Below are positions 9,258 through 19,986 of a stretch of DNA of 64,000 nt, in pieces. The notes beneath the pieces were generated by a model. It ran no database searches. It had not been told where the DNA came from and saw only the letters and a program-made list of their open reading frames with translations. The first letter of the stretch is position 1; every line of letters starts with the position of its first letter. The position numbers were made by a program, and so were the translations under genes. The DNA comes from Nocardiopsis sp. CNT312 (GTDB lineage: Bacteria > Actinomycetota > Actinomycetes > Streptosporangiales > Streptosporangiaceae): assembly GCF_000515115.1 (NCBI RefSeq), contig NZ_AZXF01000014.1, positions 108,912-172,911 of the forward strand, written 5' to 3'.

Positions 9258-9842
9258 ATGCGCAACGCCACCCGCACCGAGACCACCCGCGCGCTCCTCC
9301 TCCAGGCGGCCCGGGACGAGTTCGCCGAACACGGCATCGCCGGTGCGCGCGTGGACCGCATCGCCGACCGGGCCGGGATCAACAAGCAGCGCATCTACGC
9401 CTACTTCGGCGACAAGGAACAACTGTTCCGGTACGTGGCGGTCCAGGCCCTCGACGAACTCTCCGCGGCCGTCACCCTGCCCGACGACAAGGACCCCGCC
9501 GCCTACGTCGCCCGCGTCTTCGACTACCACCGCTCCCATCCGGAGGTGCTGCGCCTGCTGCTGTGGGAGTCGCTGCACTACGGCAACACGCGGCTGCCCG
9601 CGGAGGAGGAGCGCACCGCCCTCTACGACGCCAAGGTCGCGTCCCTGTCCGAGGGTGCGGCCGAGGCCGGGTGCGCCGACACCCGGCGGCTGCTGCTCAC
9701 CCTGATCGGTCTGGCGGTGTGGCCCCAGATCGCACCGCAGATCACCCGGCTCGTCCTCGGCTCCGACTCCGCGGTCGACGCCGAGCAGGAACGCCTGCGG
9801 GCCTTCCTCGTGGACTTCACGCGCCACGCCCTGCGCCGCTGA
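9258..9842 (+). CDS. TetR-family transcriptional regulator
   Basis: The 194-residue protein has a TetR DNA-binding domain in its first 60 residues: ALLLQAARDEFAEHGIAGA, then RIADRAGINKQRIYAYFGDK containing the helix-turn-helix. The C-terminal ligand domain contains RVFDYHRSHPEVLRLLLW and resembles TetR_C domains with no known ligand. It is divergent from the sugar-acid kinase and its last 26 bp overlap the convergent oxidoreductase gene. Regulation of the kinase gene is plausible from position only. Confidence 0.85.
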   Translation: MRNATRTETTRALLLQAARDEFAEHGIAGARVDRIADRAGINKQRIYAYFGDKEQLFRYVAVQALDELSAAVTLPDDKDPAAYVARVFDYHRSHPEVLRLLLWESLHYGNTRLPAEEERTALYDAKVASLSEGAAEAGCADTRRLLLTLIGLAVWPQIAPQITRLVLGSDSAVDAEQERLRAFLVDFTRHALRR

Positions 9843-10917
9843 GCGGGACCACGGCACCGGCCGCGGCGCTGCGGCGCGCCGCCTCGATGACCTCCAGGCC
9901 GTGGATCACCTCGTGCGGGTCGACCGGGAGCGGCTCCCCCTCGCCCACGGCGTCCCGCAGCGCCGCGTAGAATTCCGGGTAGGCGCCGCGCTCGCTGGGA
10001 ACCGGACGCACGTCCCCGCCGGAGCCGAACACGCCCCACGCCTCCTCGGGCACCGCGCCCCAGTCGGGGGCGTCGGGGCGCTCACCCGCGCCGAGCCGCG
10101 CCTCCTGGCCGTCCATGCCCTGGACGGTGAAGGCGCCCCGGTCGCCGAGAACCCGAAGCCGCGGCCCGTTCTGGGCGCTGAGCGCGCTCATCCACAGGTG
10201 GGAGCGGGTCCCCCGCGCGTGGGTGAGGGCCAGGAAGACGTCGTCGTCGGCGGATCCCTCCCGCAGTGCGTCCACCTCCGCGTAGACGGAGGCGACCGGG
10301 CCGAACAGGGTGACCGCCTGGTCGATGAGGTGCGGCCCCAGGTCGTAGAGGATTCCCGCGCCCGCCGCGGTGCCCCCGCTGTCGCGCCACGTGCCCCTGG
10401 CCTCGGGACGCCAGCGCTCGAACCGCGACTCGAACCGGTGCACCCGGCCCAGCGCCCCCTCCTCGACGAGGTTCCACAGGGTGAGGAAGTCCGCGTCCCA
10501 GCGGCGGTTCTGGTACACGGTGAGCACCTGGCCGCGTTCACCGGCCAGGCCGGTGAGCTCGCGCGCCTGGTGCGCGGTCAGGGCGAAGGGCTTGTCCACG
10601 ACCACCGCGAGCCCGGCCTCCAGGGCGGCCCGGGCCAGGGGCGCGTGGGTATCGTTGGGCGTGGTCACGACCGCGATCTCGTACCGGTCGGCGTCGGCCC
10701 ACAGCGCCTCGGCCGTGGGATAGACGGTGACGCCGGGATAGCGGGCCTCGGCTGCGGCACGGCGCTCGGGGCTGCCGGTGACCACGGCGGACAGCCGCAG
10801 GCCCGGGACGGCGTCGATGAGCGGGGCGTGGAAGACCTGGCCGCCCTTGCCGTAGCCGACAAGCGCGGTGTGCAGTTCGGGTCCGCCCCGGTCAGGGCCC
10901 TGGGATACGTCAGGCAT
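9817..10917 (-). CDS. Gfo/Idh/MocA-family NAD(P)-dependent oxidoreductase
   Basis: The 366-residue protein begins with a Rossmann fold: TALVGYGKGGQVFHAPL near residues 17-33 and AVVTTPNDTHAPLAR near 80. The family motif VVDKPFALT near 107 carries the active-site Lys. A C-terminal Gfo/Idh/MocA_C domain follows (GRVHRFESRFERWRP, ILYDLGPHLIDQ). These enzymes oxidise or reduce sugars, inositols and related polyols. It lies back to back with the sugar ABC transporter operon (222-bp divergent gap), so it may process the imported sugar. The 3' end overlaps the TetR gene. Confidence 0.85.
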   Translation of the reverse strand: MPDVSQGPDRGGPELHTALVGYGKGGQVFHAPLIDAVPGLRLSAVVTGSPERRAAAEARYPGVTVYPTAEALWADADRYEIAVVTTPNDTHAPLARAALEAGLAVVVDKPFALTAHQARELTGLAGERGQVLTVYQNRRWDADFLTLWNLVEEGALGRVHRFESRFERWRPEARGTWRDSGGTAAGAGILYDLGPHLIDQAVTLFGPVASVYAEVDALREGSADDDVFLALTHARGTRSHLWMSALSAQNGPRLRVLGDRGAFTVQGMDGQEARLGAGERPDAPDWGAVPEEAWGVFGSGGDVRPVPSERGAYPEFYAALRDAVGEGEPLPVDPHEVIHGLEVIEAARRSAAAGAVVPLSGAGRGA

Positions 10918-11004
10918 GCCACCAATCTAGAACGCGGCCGCACCGGAGTGCCCGCAAGTGTGCGGTGTCAGGACCGGAGCCGGGGAGAGCAGCAAGAATT
11001 TTCC

Positions 11005-11048
11005 GGTTGCAACCAGAGGGTTTCGTCATTGTTACGAAAGATCTTGCG
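11005..11048 (+). promoter_or_regulatory. Operator-like palindromes before the sugar ABC operon
   Basis: Two dyads lie in the AT-richer leader 90-135 bp before the binding-protein gene. GGTTGCAACC (11005-11014) is a perfect 10-bp palindrome with the central GC-flanked form seen in many LacI/GalR operators. CGAAAGATCTTGCG (11035-11048) is a palindrome with one mismatched pair. No LacI-family gene is in the window, so the regulator would be encoded elsewhere. Confidence 0.4.
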
Positions 11049-11139
11049 AAGAGTATGGACATTCCCTCCCAGAACAGCTTGCATCGTGAACGTTATGCCC
11101 TGGGTCACACCGGCCCCCGAGACAAGGGAGAGGTCCCCC

Positions 11140-12501
11140 ATGCTGAGACCAGAGCACCGAGCCCGCCACCGATCACTGGCACTGGCGGCAGCGGCCGGAA
11201 GCGTCGTCCTCGCGGCCTCGGGCTGCGCCTTCCTCAGCGGTGAGGGCGGCGGCACGGACACGGGCGACGCCTCCGATGTCGACTGCGCCCCCTTCGAGCA
11301 GTGGAGCGGCACCGAGGGCACAGTCACCGTCTACTCGTCCATCCGCGACGAGGAGGCCGAGCGCATGGACCGCTCCTGGGCCGACTTCGAGGCGTGCACG
11401 GGGATCGACATCCAGCACGAGGGCAGCGGAGAGTTCGAGGCGCAACTGCCCATCCGCCTAGAGGGCGGCAACGCCCCCGACCTGGCGCTGATCCCCCAGC
11501 CGGGCCTGTTGGAGCGGGTCGTGGCGGACGGCCACGCGGTCCCCGTGGCCGACGGGGTCAGGGCCAACGTCGAGGAGGGCTGGGGCGAGGACTGGCGCGG
11601 CTACGCCACCTTCGACGGTGAACTGTACGGCTCCCCCTACGGCGCCAACATGAAGTCGATGGTGTGGTACTCGCCGGCCTACTTCTCGGAGAAGGGCTAT
11701 GAGACCCCCGAGAGCTGGGACGACATGCTGGCCCTGAGCGACGAGATCGCCCAGTCCGGCACCGACCCCTGGTGCGTGGGCTTCGAGTCCGGCGACGCCA
11801 CCGGCTGGCCCGGCACGGACTGGATCGAGAACGCGCTGCTGCGCACGTCGGGCACCGACGCCTACAACGACTGGATCTCCCACGACATCCCCTTCGACGA
11901 CCCGCAGGTCGCCGAGGCCTTCGACCTGGCCGACGGCATCGTCCGCAACCCCGACTACGTCAACGGCACGTTCGGCGGGGTGGAGAGCATCGCCGTCACC
12001 TCCTTCCAGGAGGCGGGGCTGCCCCTGCTCGACGGCGAGTGCGCGATGTACCTGATGGGCTCCTTCTACTCCGCGCAGTTCGAGGAGGACGTCGTGGTGG
12101 CCGAGGACGGCGACGTCTACGGCTTCGTCCTGCCCCCGCTGGAGGCCGGCGCCGAGGTCCCGGTCATGGGCGGCGGCGAATTCGCCGTCCCCTTCGCCGA
12201 CCGGCCCGAGGTCGCGGCGGTGCACGAGTACCTGTCCACCCCGGAGTACGCCGACAGCCGCGCGTCCCAGGGCGCCTGGATCTCGGCCAACCGGAACATG
12301 GACACGTCCGTGATCGAGGACCCCGCCTCCCAGTTCGCGGCCGACGTGCTGCTCGCGCCCGACACGGTCTTCCACTTCGACGCCAGCGACTCCATGCCCT
12401 CCTCCGTGGGGACAGACGTCTTCTGGAGCGGGATGGTCGACTGGGTCACCGGAAGCTCCACCGACGACGTCCTGGAGACCATCGAGTCCGCCTGGCCCTA
12501 G
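11140..12501 (+). CDS. Sugar ABC transporter substrate-binding lipoprotein (AglE-like)
   Basis: The 453-residue protein starts with a basic N-region, a hydrophobic stretch LALAAAAGSVVL and a lipobox-like AASGC, so it should be a membrane-tethered extracellular lipoprotein. The mature part follows the family 1 carbohydrate-binding layout: VTVYSSIRDEEAERM, IRLEGGNAPDLALIPQPG, and GSPYGANMKSMVWYSP. MGGGEFAVPFADRPEV and ISANRNMD come later. It resembles alpha-glucoside binding proteins (AglE/ThuE type); the exact sugar is not known. ATG 11140 follows GGGAGAGG at good spacing. It is the first gene of a three-gene transport operon, and the ATPase is not present, suggesting a shared MsiK-type ATPase encoded elsewhere. 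Confidence 0.85.
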   Translation: MLRPEHRARHRSLALAAAAGSVVLAASGCAFLSGEGGGTDTGDASDVDCAPFEQWSGTEGTVTVYSSIRDEEAERMDRSWADFEACTGIDIQHEGSGEFEAQLPIRLEGGNAPDLALIPQPGLLERVVADGHAVPVADGVRANVEEGWGEDWRGYATFDGELYGSPYGANMKSMVWYSPAYFSEKGYETPESWDDMLALSDEIAQSGTDPWCVGFESGDATGWPGTDWIENALLRTSGTDAYNDWISHDIPFDDPQVAEAFDLADGIVRNPDYVNGTFGGVESIAVTSFQEAGLPLLDGECAMYLMGSFYSAQFEEDVVVAEDGDVYGFVLPPLEAGAEVPVMGGGEFAVPFADRPEVAAVHEYLSTPEYADSRASQGAWISANRNMDTSVIEDPASQFAADVLLAPDTVFHFDASDSMPSSVGTDVFWSGMVDWVTGSSTDDVLETIESAWP

Positions 12502-12521
12502 AGGCCCCTTCCCTGACACAC

Positions 12522-12549
12522 GGGGGCCGGCCCGCGCGGGCCGGCCCCC
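12522..12549 (+). terminator. Intra-operon attenuator-like hairpin
   Basis: A perfect 12-bp stem (GGGGGCCGGCCC and its complement) with loop GCGC lies 20 bp after the binding-protein stop and 30 bp before the first permease gene. Such hairpins often stabilise or partly terminate the upstream message so that more binding protein than permease is made. Confidence 0.6.
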
Positions 12550-12579
12550 GCCGCCCCTGTCGACCGACAAGAGGTCTCC

Positions 12580-13557
12580 ATGGACTACTCGTTCCTGAAC
12601 GAGCTTCCCAAGATCGTGTGGATGCTCATCGGGATCGCCGCCTTCCTGGCCGTCATCGGCCTGATGCTCACCGTGATGGATCTGCCGCGCACCCGGCGCG
12701 ACCGCTGGCAGGCGTTCCTCTTCCTCGCCCCGGCCCTGGTCCTCCTCCTCGGCGGTCTCGTCTACCCGATGCTGCGCACGACCACGCTGTCCCTCTACGA
12801 CCGCTCGGGCACCGAGTTCGTGGGGCTGGCCAACTACCTGTGGATGTTCCAGCGTCCGGAGATCCTGCTCGTCCTGCGCAACACCCTGTTGTGGGTGCTG
12901 TTCGCCCCCGTGCTCGCCACGGCCGTCGGCCTGCTCTACGCCGTCCTGATCGACCGGTCGCGGTTCGAATCGGTCGCCAAGTCGCTGGTGTTCATGCCGA
13001 TGGCGATCTCCCTCGTCGGGGCGAGCATCATCTGGCGGTTCGTCTTCGCCTACCGTCCCGCCGACCAGGAGCAGTACGGGCTGTTCAACCAGGTCGTGGT
13101 CTGGCTCGGCGGAGAACCGCGCCTGTGGCTGCTCGAACAGCCGCTCAACACCTTCCTGCTGATCCTGGTGCTGATCTGGGTACAGGCCGGTTTCGCGATG
13201 GTCGTGCTCTCCGCCGCCATCAAGGCGATCCCCGCCGAGATCACCGAGGCCGCCCGCATCGACGGCGCGGGCGCCTGGCACCTGTTCACCCGGATCACTC
13301 TGCCCGCCGTGTGGCCGACGCTGCTGGTCGTGCTCATCACCATCACCGTGCAGACGCTGAAGGTGTTCGACATCGTCCGCACCATGACCGGCGGCAACTA
13401 CGGGACCAGCGTGATCGCCAACGAAATGTACAGCCAGGCGTTCCAGCAGGGACAGGTGGGCCAGGGCTCCGCCCTCGCGGTGTTCCTGTTCGTCCTGGTC
13501 ATCCCCCTGGTCATCGTGCAGATCCGCCGCAACCGCAAGTCGAGGGAACTGGTATGA
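12580..13557 (+). CDS. Sugar ABC transporter permease (AglF-like)
   Basis: The 325-residue membrane protein has an N-terminal helix IVWMLIGIAAFLAVIGLML, then about five further helices including AFLFLAPALVLLLGGLVY. The binding-protein-dependent permease motif EAARIDGAGAWHLFTRI lies near residue 228 and docks onto the ATPase. It is the first permease of a heterodimeric sugar importer. Its last 4 bp overlap the next gene (ATGA), implying translational coupling. The ATG is preceded by AGAGG. Confidence 0.88.
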   Translation: MDYSFLNELPKIVWMLIGIAAFLAVIGLMLTVMDLPRTRRDRWQAFLFLAPALVLLLGGLVYPMLRTTTLSLYDRSGTEFVGLANYLWMFQRPEILLVLRNTLLWVLFAPVLATAVGLLYAVLIDRSRFESVAKSLVFMPMAISLVGASIIWRFVFAYRPADQEQYGLFNQVVVWLGGEPRLWLLEQPLNTFLLILVLIWVQAGFAMVVLSAAIKAIPAEITEAARIDGAGAWHLFTRITLPAVWPTLLVVLITITVQTLKVFDIVRTMTGGNYGTSVIANEMYSQAFQQGQVGQGSALAVFLFVLVIPLVIVQIRRNRKSRELV

Positions 13558-14525
13558 CGACCACTCAGACGGCCCCCGCCGCCGAGGCCACCGAAGGGCC
13601 CGCACCGAGGGCGCGGGAAGGGGCCGCCTCCCGCGTGCGCCGCAGGCTGAGCGGCTCGGCGGCGAGCCTGGCGGCACTGGCGATCGCCGTGCTGTGGACG
13701 ATCCCCACCGCCGGACTGTTCGTCTCCTCGCTGCGGCCCGCCGAACAGATCCGTACCACCGGGTGGTGGACGTTCTTCTCCTCGCCCCAGGTGACCCTGG
13801 ACAACTACCGGGACGTCCTGTTCGGCAGCGCCAGCGACGGACAGCTCATCGGCTACTTCGTCAACTCCGTCGTGATCACCCTGCCCTCGACGGTGTTCGT
13901 GCTGGGAGTGGGGGCGCTCGCCGCCTACGCCCTGTCCTGGATCGACTTCCGCGGCCGGGACTGGATCTTCCTGGGGATCTTCGCCCTCCAGATCGTCCCA
14001 CTCCAGATGTCGCTGGTGCCGCTGCTGCGGTTCTTCTCTCAGGGCGTCTCCGTCGGCGGCGTGCAGGTCCTGCCCGCCTGGGAGCTGACGGGTGCCATGG
14101 CCTTCACCAACGTGTGGGTGGCGCACACGGTCTTCGGGCTGCCGCTGGCCGTCTTCCTGCTGCACAACTTCGTCTCGCAGCTACCGAAGTCGCTGTTCGA
14201 GGCTGCCAGGGTAGACGGGGCGGGCCACGGGAGGATCTTCACGAGGATCGTCCTGCCCCTCATCGTGCCGGCCCTCGTCTCCCTGGGGATCTTCCAGTTC
14301 CTGTGGGTGTGGAACGACCTGTTGGTGGCGCTGATCTTCACCGGGGGCGACGGCGGGACCGCTCCGCTGACCGTCCGGCTGGCCGAACTGGCCGGGACGC
14401 GCGGCGAGGCCTGGCACCGGCTGACCGCGGGGGCGTTCGTCTCGATGATCGTGCCGCTGGCGGTGTTCTTCCTGCTCCAGCGCTACTTCGTACGGGGCCT
14501 GCTCGCGGGCGGCGTCAAAGGGTGA
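13554..14525 (+). CDS. Sugar ABC transporter permease (AglG-like)
   Basis: The 323-residue protein has an Ala/Arg-rich cytoplasmic lead of about 35 residues, then six predicted membrane helices starting at LAALAIAVLWTIPTAGLF. The family motif EAARVDGAGHGRIFTRI near residue 222 is the ATPase coupling loop. LRPAEQIRTTGWW after helix 1 is typical of MalG-like permeases. It starts inside the stop of the previous permease and completes the transport operon. The unrelated fructosamine kinase gene converges 25 bp downstream. Confidence 0.88.
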   Translation: MTTTQTAPAAEATEGPAPRAREGAASRVRRRLSGSAASLAALAIAVLWTIPTAGLFVSSLRPAEQIRTTGWWTFFSSPQVTLDNYRDVLFGSASDGQLIGYFVNSVVITLPSTVFVLGVGALAAYALSWIDFRGRDWIFLGIFALQIVPLQMSLVPLLRFFSQGVSVGGVQVLPAWELTGAMAFTNVWVAHTVFGLPLAVFLLHNFVSQLPKSLFEAARVDGAGHGRIFTRIVLPLIVPALVSLGIFQFLWVWNDLLVALIFTGGDGGTAPLTVRLAELAGTRGEAWHRLTAGAFVSMIVPLAVFFLLQRYFVRGLLAGGVKG

Positions 14526-14550
14526 GAGGGCCGCGCGGCCGTCAGGCGGG

Positions 14551-15462
14551 TCAGCCTCCGGACAGGGCCGCGCGGGCGGCCTCCAGAGCGGTGGTCCGGT
14601 AGGCCGCCCCGAACAGGCACACGTGCACCAGGAGCGGGTGGAGCTGGTGGAGCGCCACCCGCGACCGCCAGCCGTCCGCCAGCGGTGCCACCTCGTTGTA
14701 GGCGTCCCTGACCCGGTCCAGGTGGGGCAGGCCGAACAGGGCGAGCATGGCCAGGTCGGCCTCCCGGTGGCCGCCGTGCGCGGCGGGGTCCACCAGCACC
14801 GCGTCGTCGGCACGCCAGAGCACGTTGCCGCTCCACAGGTCGCCGTGGACGCGTGCGGGCGGTTCGGCCCAGCCCGCCAGTCCGGGGACGGCGTCGACGA
14901 CCCGTTCGACGGTGCGCGCGTCGGAGGGGGTCAGCGCCCCCTGGTCCACGGCCCGGCGCAGGTAGGGGCGCAGCCGCTGCTCAGCGTAGAAGCACGGCCA
15001 GTCGTCGGAGGGGGTGTTGTCCAGGGGCAGCGGCCCGACGTAGCCGGCCCAGTCCGCCCCGAAGCGGTCCGTACCCGCCAGGTGCATGCCCGCCAGGCGG
15101 CGGCCGAAGTGCTCGGCGGCGGACGGGGAGGGCTCCTCCTGCCTGATCCAGGGCAGGACCAGGGTGCGCTCGTCCCAGGCCGTGACACCGATGGCGGGCG
15201 AGCCGAGGCCGTGGCCGAGCCAGTGGAGCCCCCGCGCCTCCGCCGCCAGCACACCGCTGGCCGGGGCTCCGCGCGGCAGGGACTTGACGAACAGGCGGGT
15301 CCCGTCGGCGAGTTCGGCGTAGGAGATCTCCCAGTCATGGCTGGTCCCGGCCCGGGCCGTGCGGCGGACCTCGCGACCCAGCAGCGCGGTGAGCCGTGCG
15401 TCCAGGTGGCCTGGGTCCCCTGCGGGGCCGTCCCAAGCGCGGGCGGGCGGGTCCTGGTCCAC
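14551..15462 (-). CDS. Fructosamine kinase family protein
   Basis: The 303-residue protein matches the FN3K-like phosphotransferase family. RLFVKSLPRGA near 58 holds the ATP-binding Lys, and VLAAEARGLHWL, PCFYAEQRLRPYL and the Brenner-type motif HGDLWSGNVL near 212 are present. DPAAHGGHREADLAML follows with the metal-binding Asp. The family phosphorylates ketosamines formed by protein or amine glycation, which leads to deglycation. It starts 5 bp after the tyrosine-phosphatase gene, so the two are one transcript; this pairing is known in other actinomycetes and supports a role in protein repair. Confidence 0.87.
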   Translation of the reverse strand: MDQDPPARAWDGPAGDPGHLDARLTALLGREVRRTARAGTSHDWEISYAELADGTRLFVKSLPRGAPASGVLAAEARGLHWLGHGLGSPAIGVTAWDERTLVLPWIRQEEPSPSAAEHFGRRLAGMHLAGTDRFGADWAGYVGPLPLDNTPSDDWPCFYAEQRLRPYLRRAVDQGALTPSDARTVERVVDAVPGLAGWAEPPARVHGDLWSGNVLWRADDAVLVDPAAHGGHREADLAMLALFGLPHLDRVRDAYNEVAPLADGWRSRVALHQLHPLLVHVCLFGAAYRTTALEAARAALSGG

Positions 15463-15467
15463 CGGGG

Positions 15468-15983
15468 CTATCCGCGCAGTCGGGTGACGAGTTCCCCGGT
15501 GAGCCCCTTGGCGGCGGCCTCCACCATGGTGAGGACCGCGGTGAAGCCGTCGTCACCGCCGTAGTAGGGATCGGGGACCTCCGGTCGGGCTCCGACCCCG
15601 GGAGCGAAGGAGCGGAACAGGCGCAGCCGGGAGGCGTCGAGGCCGTGCTCTCCGGCGGACCGGTGCAGTTCCTCCAGGTTGTCCAGGTCCATGGCCAGGA
15701 CCAGGTCCCGCAGGGCGAGTTCACCGGGGGTGACCTGCCGGGCCGTGTGGCCGGTGAGGTAGCCGTGCACACGCAGGGTGGAGGCGGCGCGCGGGTCCAT
15801 CCCCTCGCCCACGTGCCAGTGTCCGGTGCCGAAGCTGTCCACCCGGACAAGGGTGCCCAGCCCCGCACGCTCCAGGTCGGCGGCCAGGACCTTCTCCGCC
15901 ATGGGCGAGCGGCAGATGTTGCCCAGGCAGACGAGGGCGATCCGGTAGGGACTGGAGGGATCGCGCGGTTCCGGCAAGCTCAT
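15468..15983 (-). CDS. Low-molecular-weight protein-tyrosine phosphatase
   Basis: The 171-residue protein has the signature VCLGNICRSPMAE near residues 18-30 (CX5R loop with nucleophilic Cys). The general-acid Asp is in PDPYYGG near residue 140. FGTGHWHVGEGMDPRA and LVLAMDLDNLEEL are typical internal blocks. It removes phosphate from tyrosine residues or small arginine/tyrosine phosphates in the cytoplasm. The ATG at 15983 is followed by a short Pro/Ser lead before the core. It is the first gene of a two-gene operon with the fructosamine kinase. Confidence 0.9.
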   Translation of the reverse strand: MSLPEPRDPSSPYRIALVCLGNICRSPMAEKVLAADLERAGLGTLVRVDSFGTGHWHVGEGMDPRAASTLRVHGYLTGHTARQVTPGELALRDLVLAMDLDNLEELHRSAGEHGLDASRLRLFRSFAPGVGARPEVPDPYYGGDDGFTAVLTMVEAAAKGLTGELVTRLRG

Positions 15984-16062
15984 ACCCCTTACCGTAAACG
16001 AAAAAGCGCACAGCCCACATGCCCGGCATCCGCTGTCGGCGGTTTTTCCCGCGGCGCGGGCC

Positions 16063-16505
16063 CTACTGCTCGGGCAGGCGCACCACGGTGACGAAGAAGT
16101 CGTCGATCTGCCGGACCACCTTGATGAACTGCTCGAAGTCCACGGGCTTGGGCACGTAGGCGTTGGCGTGCAGCCGGTAGCTGCGCAGCACGTCCTCCTC
16201 GGCCTCGGAGGTGGTGAGCACGACGATGGGGATGTGCGCGAGCGCGTCGTCGGCCTTGACCTCCTCCAAGACCTCGCGGCCGTCCTTTCGGGGCAGGTTG
16301 AGGTCGAGCAGGATCAGGTGCGGCCGGGGCGCGTCGGCGTACTCCCCCTCGCGGCGCAGGAACCGCAGCGCCTGCACACCGTCGGAGACCACGTGCAGGC
16401 GGTTGCCCAGATCGTGTTCCTCGAACGCCTCCTTGGTCATCAGGACGTCCCCCGGATCGTCCTCGACCAGCAGCACCTCGATGGGATGCGCCAACCTGAC
16501 CTCAC

Positions 16506-16509
<4 letters not shown>
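16063..16509 (-). CDS. Single-domain response regulator (Rcp1-like)
   Basis: The 148-residue protein is one receiver domain. It has the acidic pair VEDDPGD near residue 17, phospho-acceptor Asp in ILLDLNLPRKDG near 69, the Thr in VVLTTSEAEED near 98, and the Lys in AYVPKPVDF near 120. No output domain is present; the build matches the Rcp1 receivers that pair with phytochrome-type kinases. Its GTG start overlaps the stop of the kinase gene (GTGA), so it is coupled to it and is the likely phosphate acceptor or a phosphate sink. Confidence 0.88.
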
Positions 16510-18286
<1,777 letters not shown>

Positions 18287-18290
<4 letters not shown>

Positions 18291-19561
18291 TGCTCCTCCT
18301 CGTTCCCGGCGTGCTCGATGAGCAGCATCGCCACGTCGTCCTGCAGGGGCCCGCCGTTGCTGCGCTCGGCCTCGTCCACCAGATACTCGGGCAGGCGGGA
18401 CAGCGGCACACCGTGGTCGAGGAGCCCGGCGACCATGGCGCGCAGACCGGCGACCTCCAGACGCTCGGGCCCCCCGGCGTCGTAGGCGTCCACGAGCCCG
18501 TCGGTGTAGAAGAGCATGGTGGCGCCCGCGGGCAGTGCGACCTCGTCCACGTCGGTCTGTTCGACGGGCAGCACGCCGAGCGGTGGCTGGGGCACGGACC
18601 GTGTCTCCAGGACCGAGCCGTCCCGGACGACCATGGGCGGCGGGTGTCCCAGCACGCGGATGCGCACGCTCTCCGATCCGGTGTCCAGGCTGGCCATGCA
18701 CAGGGTCGCGTACATCTCCTCCCGCGCGCGCTCGCTGACCAGGACCTCCTCCAGGTTGGGCAGGACCAGGTGCTCCTCGACCCCGCTCATGACCAGGGTG
18801 CGCCAGGCGATGCGCAGGCTCACGCCGAGGGCGGCCTCGTCCGGGCCGTGCCCGCTGACGTCGCCGATGACGATGTGGGTGGTCCCGTTCTTCTCAACGG
18901 CGTCGTAGAAGTCGCCGCCGACCAGGGCGCGCTTGCGGCCCGGGCGGTAGTAGGCGCGGTGGTTCAGCGGGGACCTGCCCAGCAGCACCTGGGGCAGCAG
19001 TCCGCGTTCGAGCCGCATGTTCTCGTGGGCGCGGATCCGGGCCTCGTGGAGCTGCCGGGCGTTGTCGTCGGCGCGGCGCCGCTCCAGCGAGTAGCGCAGG
19101 CTCCGGCCGAGGAGCGAGCCGTCGACCTGGCCCTTGACGAGGTAGTCCTGGGCGCCGGCGGCGACCGCGGCCAGCCCCTCCTCCTCGTCGTCGAGGCCGG
19201 TGAGGACCACGACCGCGGCCGAGGGCGCACTCTGGAGCACCTCGCGCAGCAGGTCCAGGCCGGCGGCGTCGGGCAGGTTGAGGTCGAGCAGGACGCAGCC
19301 CTGGAAGCCCTTCAGGTGGCCGCGCGCCTCGGCGAGGGTGGACGCCCAGGTGATACGGGCCGTGAGCGGGGTGTCGGCGAGCAACTCCTCCGCGATGAGG
19401 GCATCGCCCGGGTCGTCCTCGACGAGGAGGATGTCAACGGATTCGACGGGAGCCTCCACACGGTGGGTCGGAGTGGTGCCGTTGCCAAGGACGGCGCCGC
19501 CGGATACGGCGGAGCCGTGCAGGGGGGTGGTGCCACCCGCCCCCTCACCGATCACCGTCAC
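18287..19561 (-). CDS. Receiver-PP2C (SpoIIE/RsbU-like) response regulator phosphatase
   Basis: The 424-residue protein carries a receiver domain at about 42-160 (VEDDPGDA, CVLLDLNLPDAAG, VVLTGLDDEEEG, DYLVKGQV). A helical linker leads to a SpoIIE-type PP2C domain with VGGDFYDAVE, VIGDVSGHGPDEA, FYTDGLVDAYD and DDVAMLLI. Such proteins dephosphorylate anti-sigma antagonists when their receiver is phosphorylated, usually controlling general stress sigma factors. It is first in a three-gene coupled operon (phosphatase, kinase, receiver). The GTG at 19561 lies after an Ala/Gly-rich upstream leader; a later start is possible because the first 40 residues are low complexity. Confidence 0.87.
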
Positions 19562-19940
19562 GGGATCGCGTCCTGTTCTCTAGCCACTCATCGCTTGGGT
19601 CTGCGGGTCCGCGGGGGTACGCCGACGCGTCTGGTGACGCCGGGCGGACGCCTCGGTGCCTCCTGGTGGTGCGGACCGCGCGACACCCAAAACGATAAAC
19701 GCCGTGGCGACCTCTTGACCAGCGTGGGTGACCAGGGGCATCCGTTCCCACCGACGGCCGCGCGGTGCGCGGGCCGTCCCCGCCGCGCCCGGCGGAGGCG
19801 TGAAGGACGTGCGCGCCGTCCCGCGTCCCCCGTGTCAGGAGCGGGTTCCCGACCACCCCCACCCCCGCGATGTGATATACGACACCGCCGGCGCGCCCTT
19901 CCGGCGGCACCGCCACCCCTTGACACGACTCGGGATCTAA
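19562..19940. other. Divergent intergenic region upstream of the heme oxygenase
   Basis: No gene is supported in this stretch, which carries the minus-strand promoter of the phosphatase/kinase operon at its left and leads into the heme oxygenase promoter on the right. A locally AT-rich patch GTGATATAC lies at about 19871-19879. Confidence 0.4.
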
Positions 19941-19955
19941 ATGACATCATGTCAT
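19920..19955 (+). promoter_or_regulatory. Heme oxygenase promoter with palindromic operator
   Basis: A consensus -35 hexamer TTGACA at 19920-19925 is followed at -10 distance by the perfect inverted repeat ATGACAT-C-ATGTCAT (19941-19955), 32 bp before the heme oxygenase ATG. A protein bound here would cover the -10 region. It does not resemble the iron-box of DtxR/IdeR. The TetR gene just downstream of the heme oxygenase is the obvious candidate regulator, by position only. Confidence 0.55.
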
Positions 19956-19986
19956 AAAATAATCGACCAGAAGGCGGACAGCACCG

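Noticed and set aside
9901..11139. Upstream extension of the sugar-binding lipoprotein frame
   Set aside because: It reads antisense to the oxidoreductase gene and through the promoter; the signal peptide starts at 11140.
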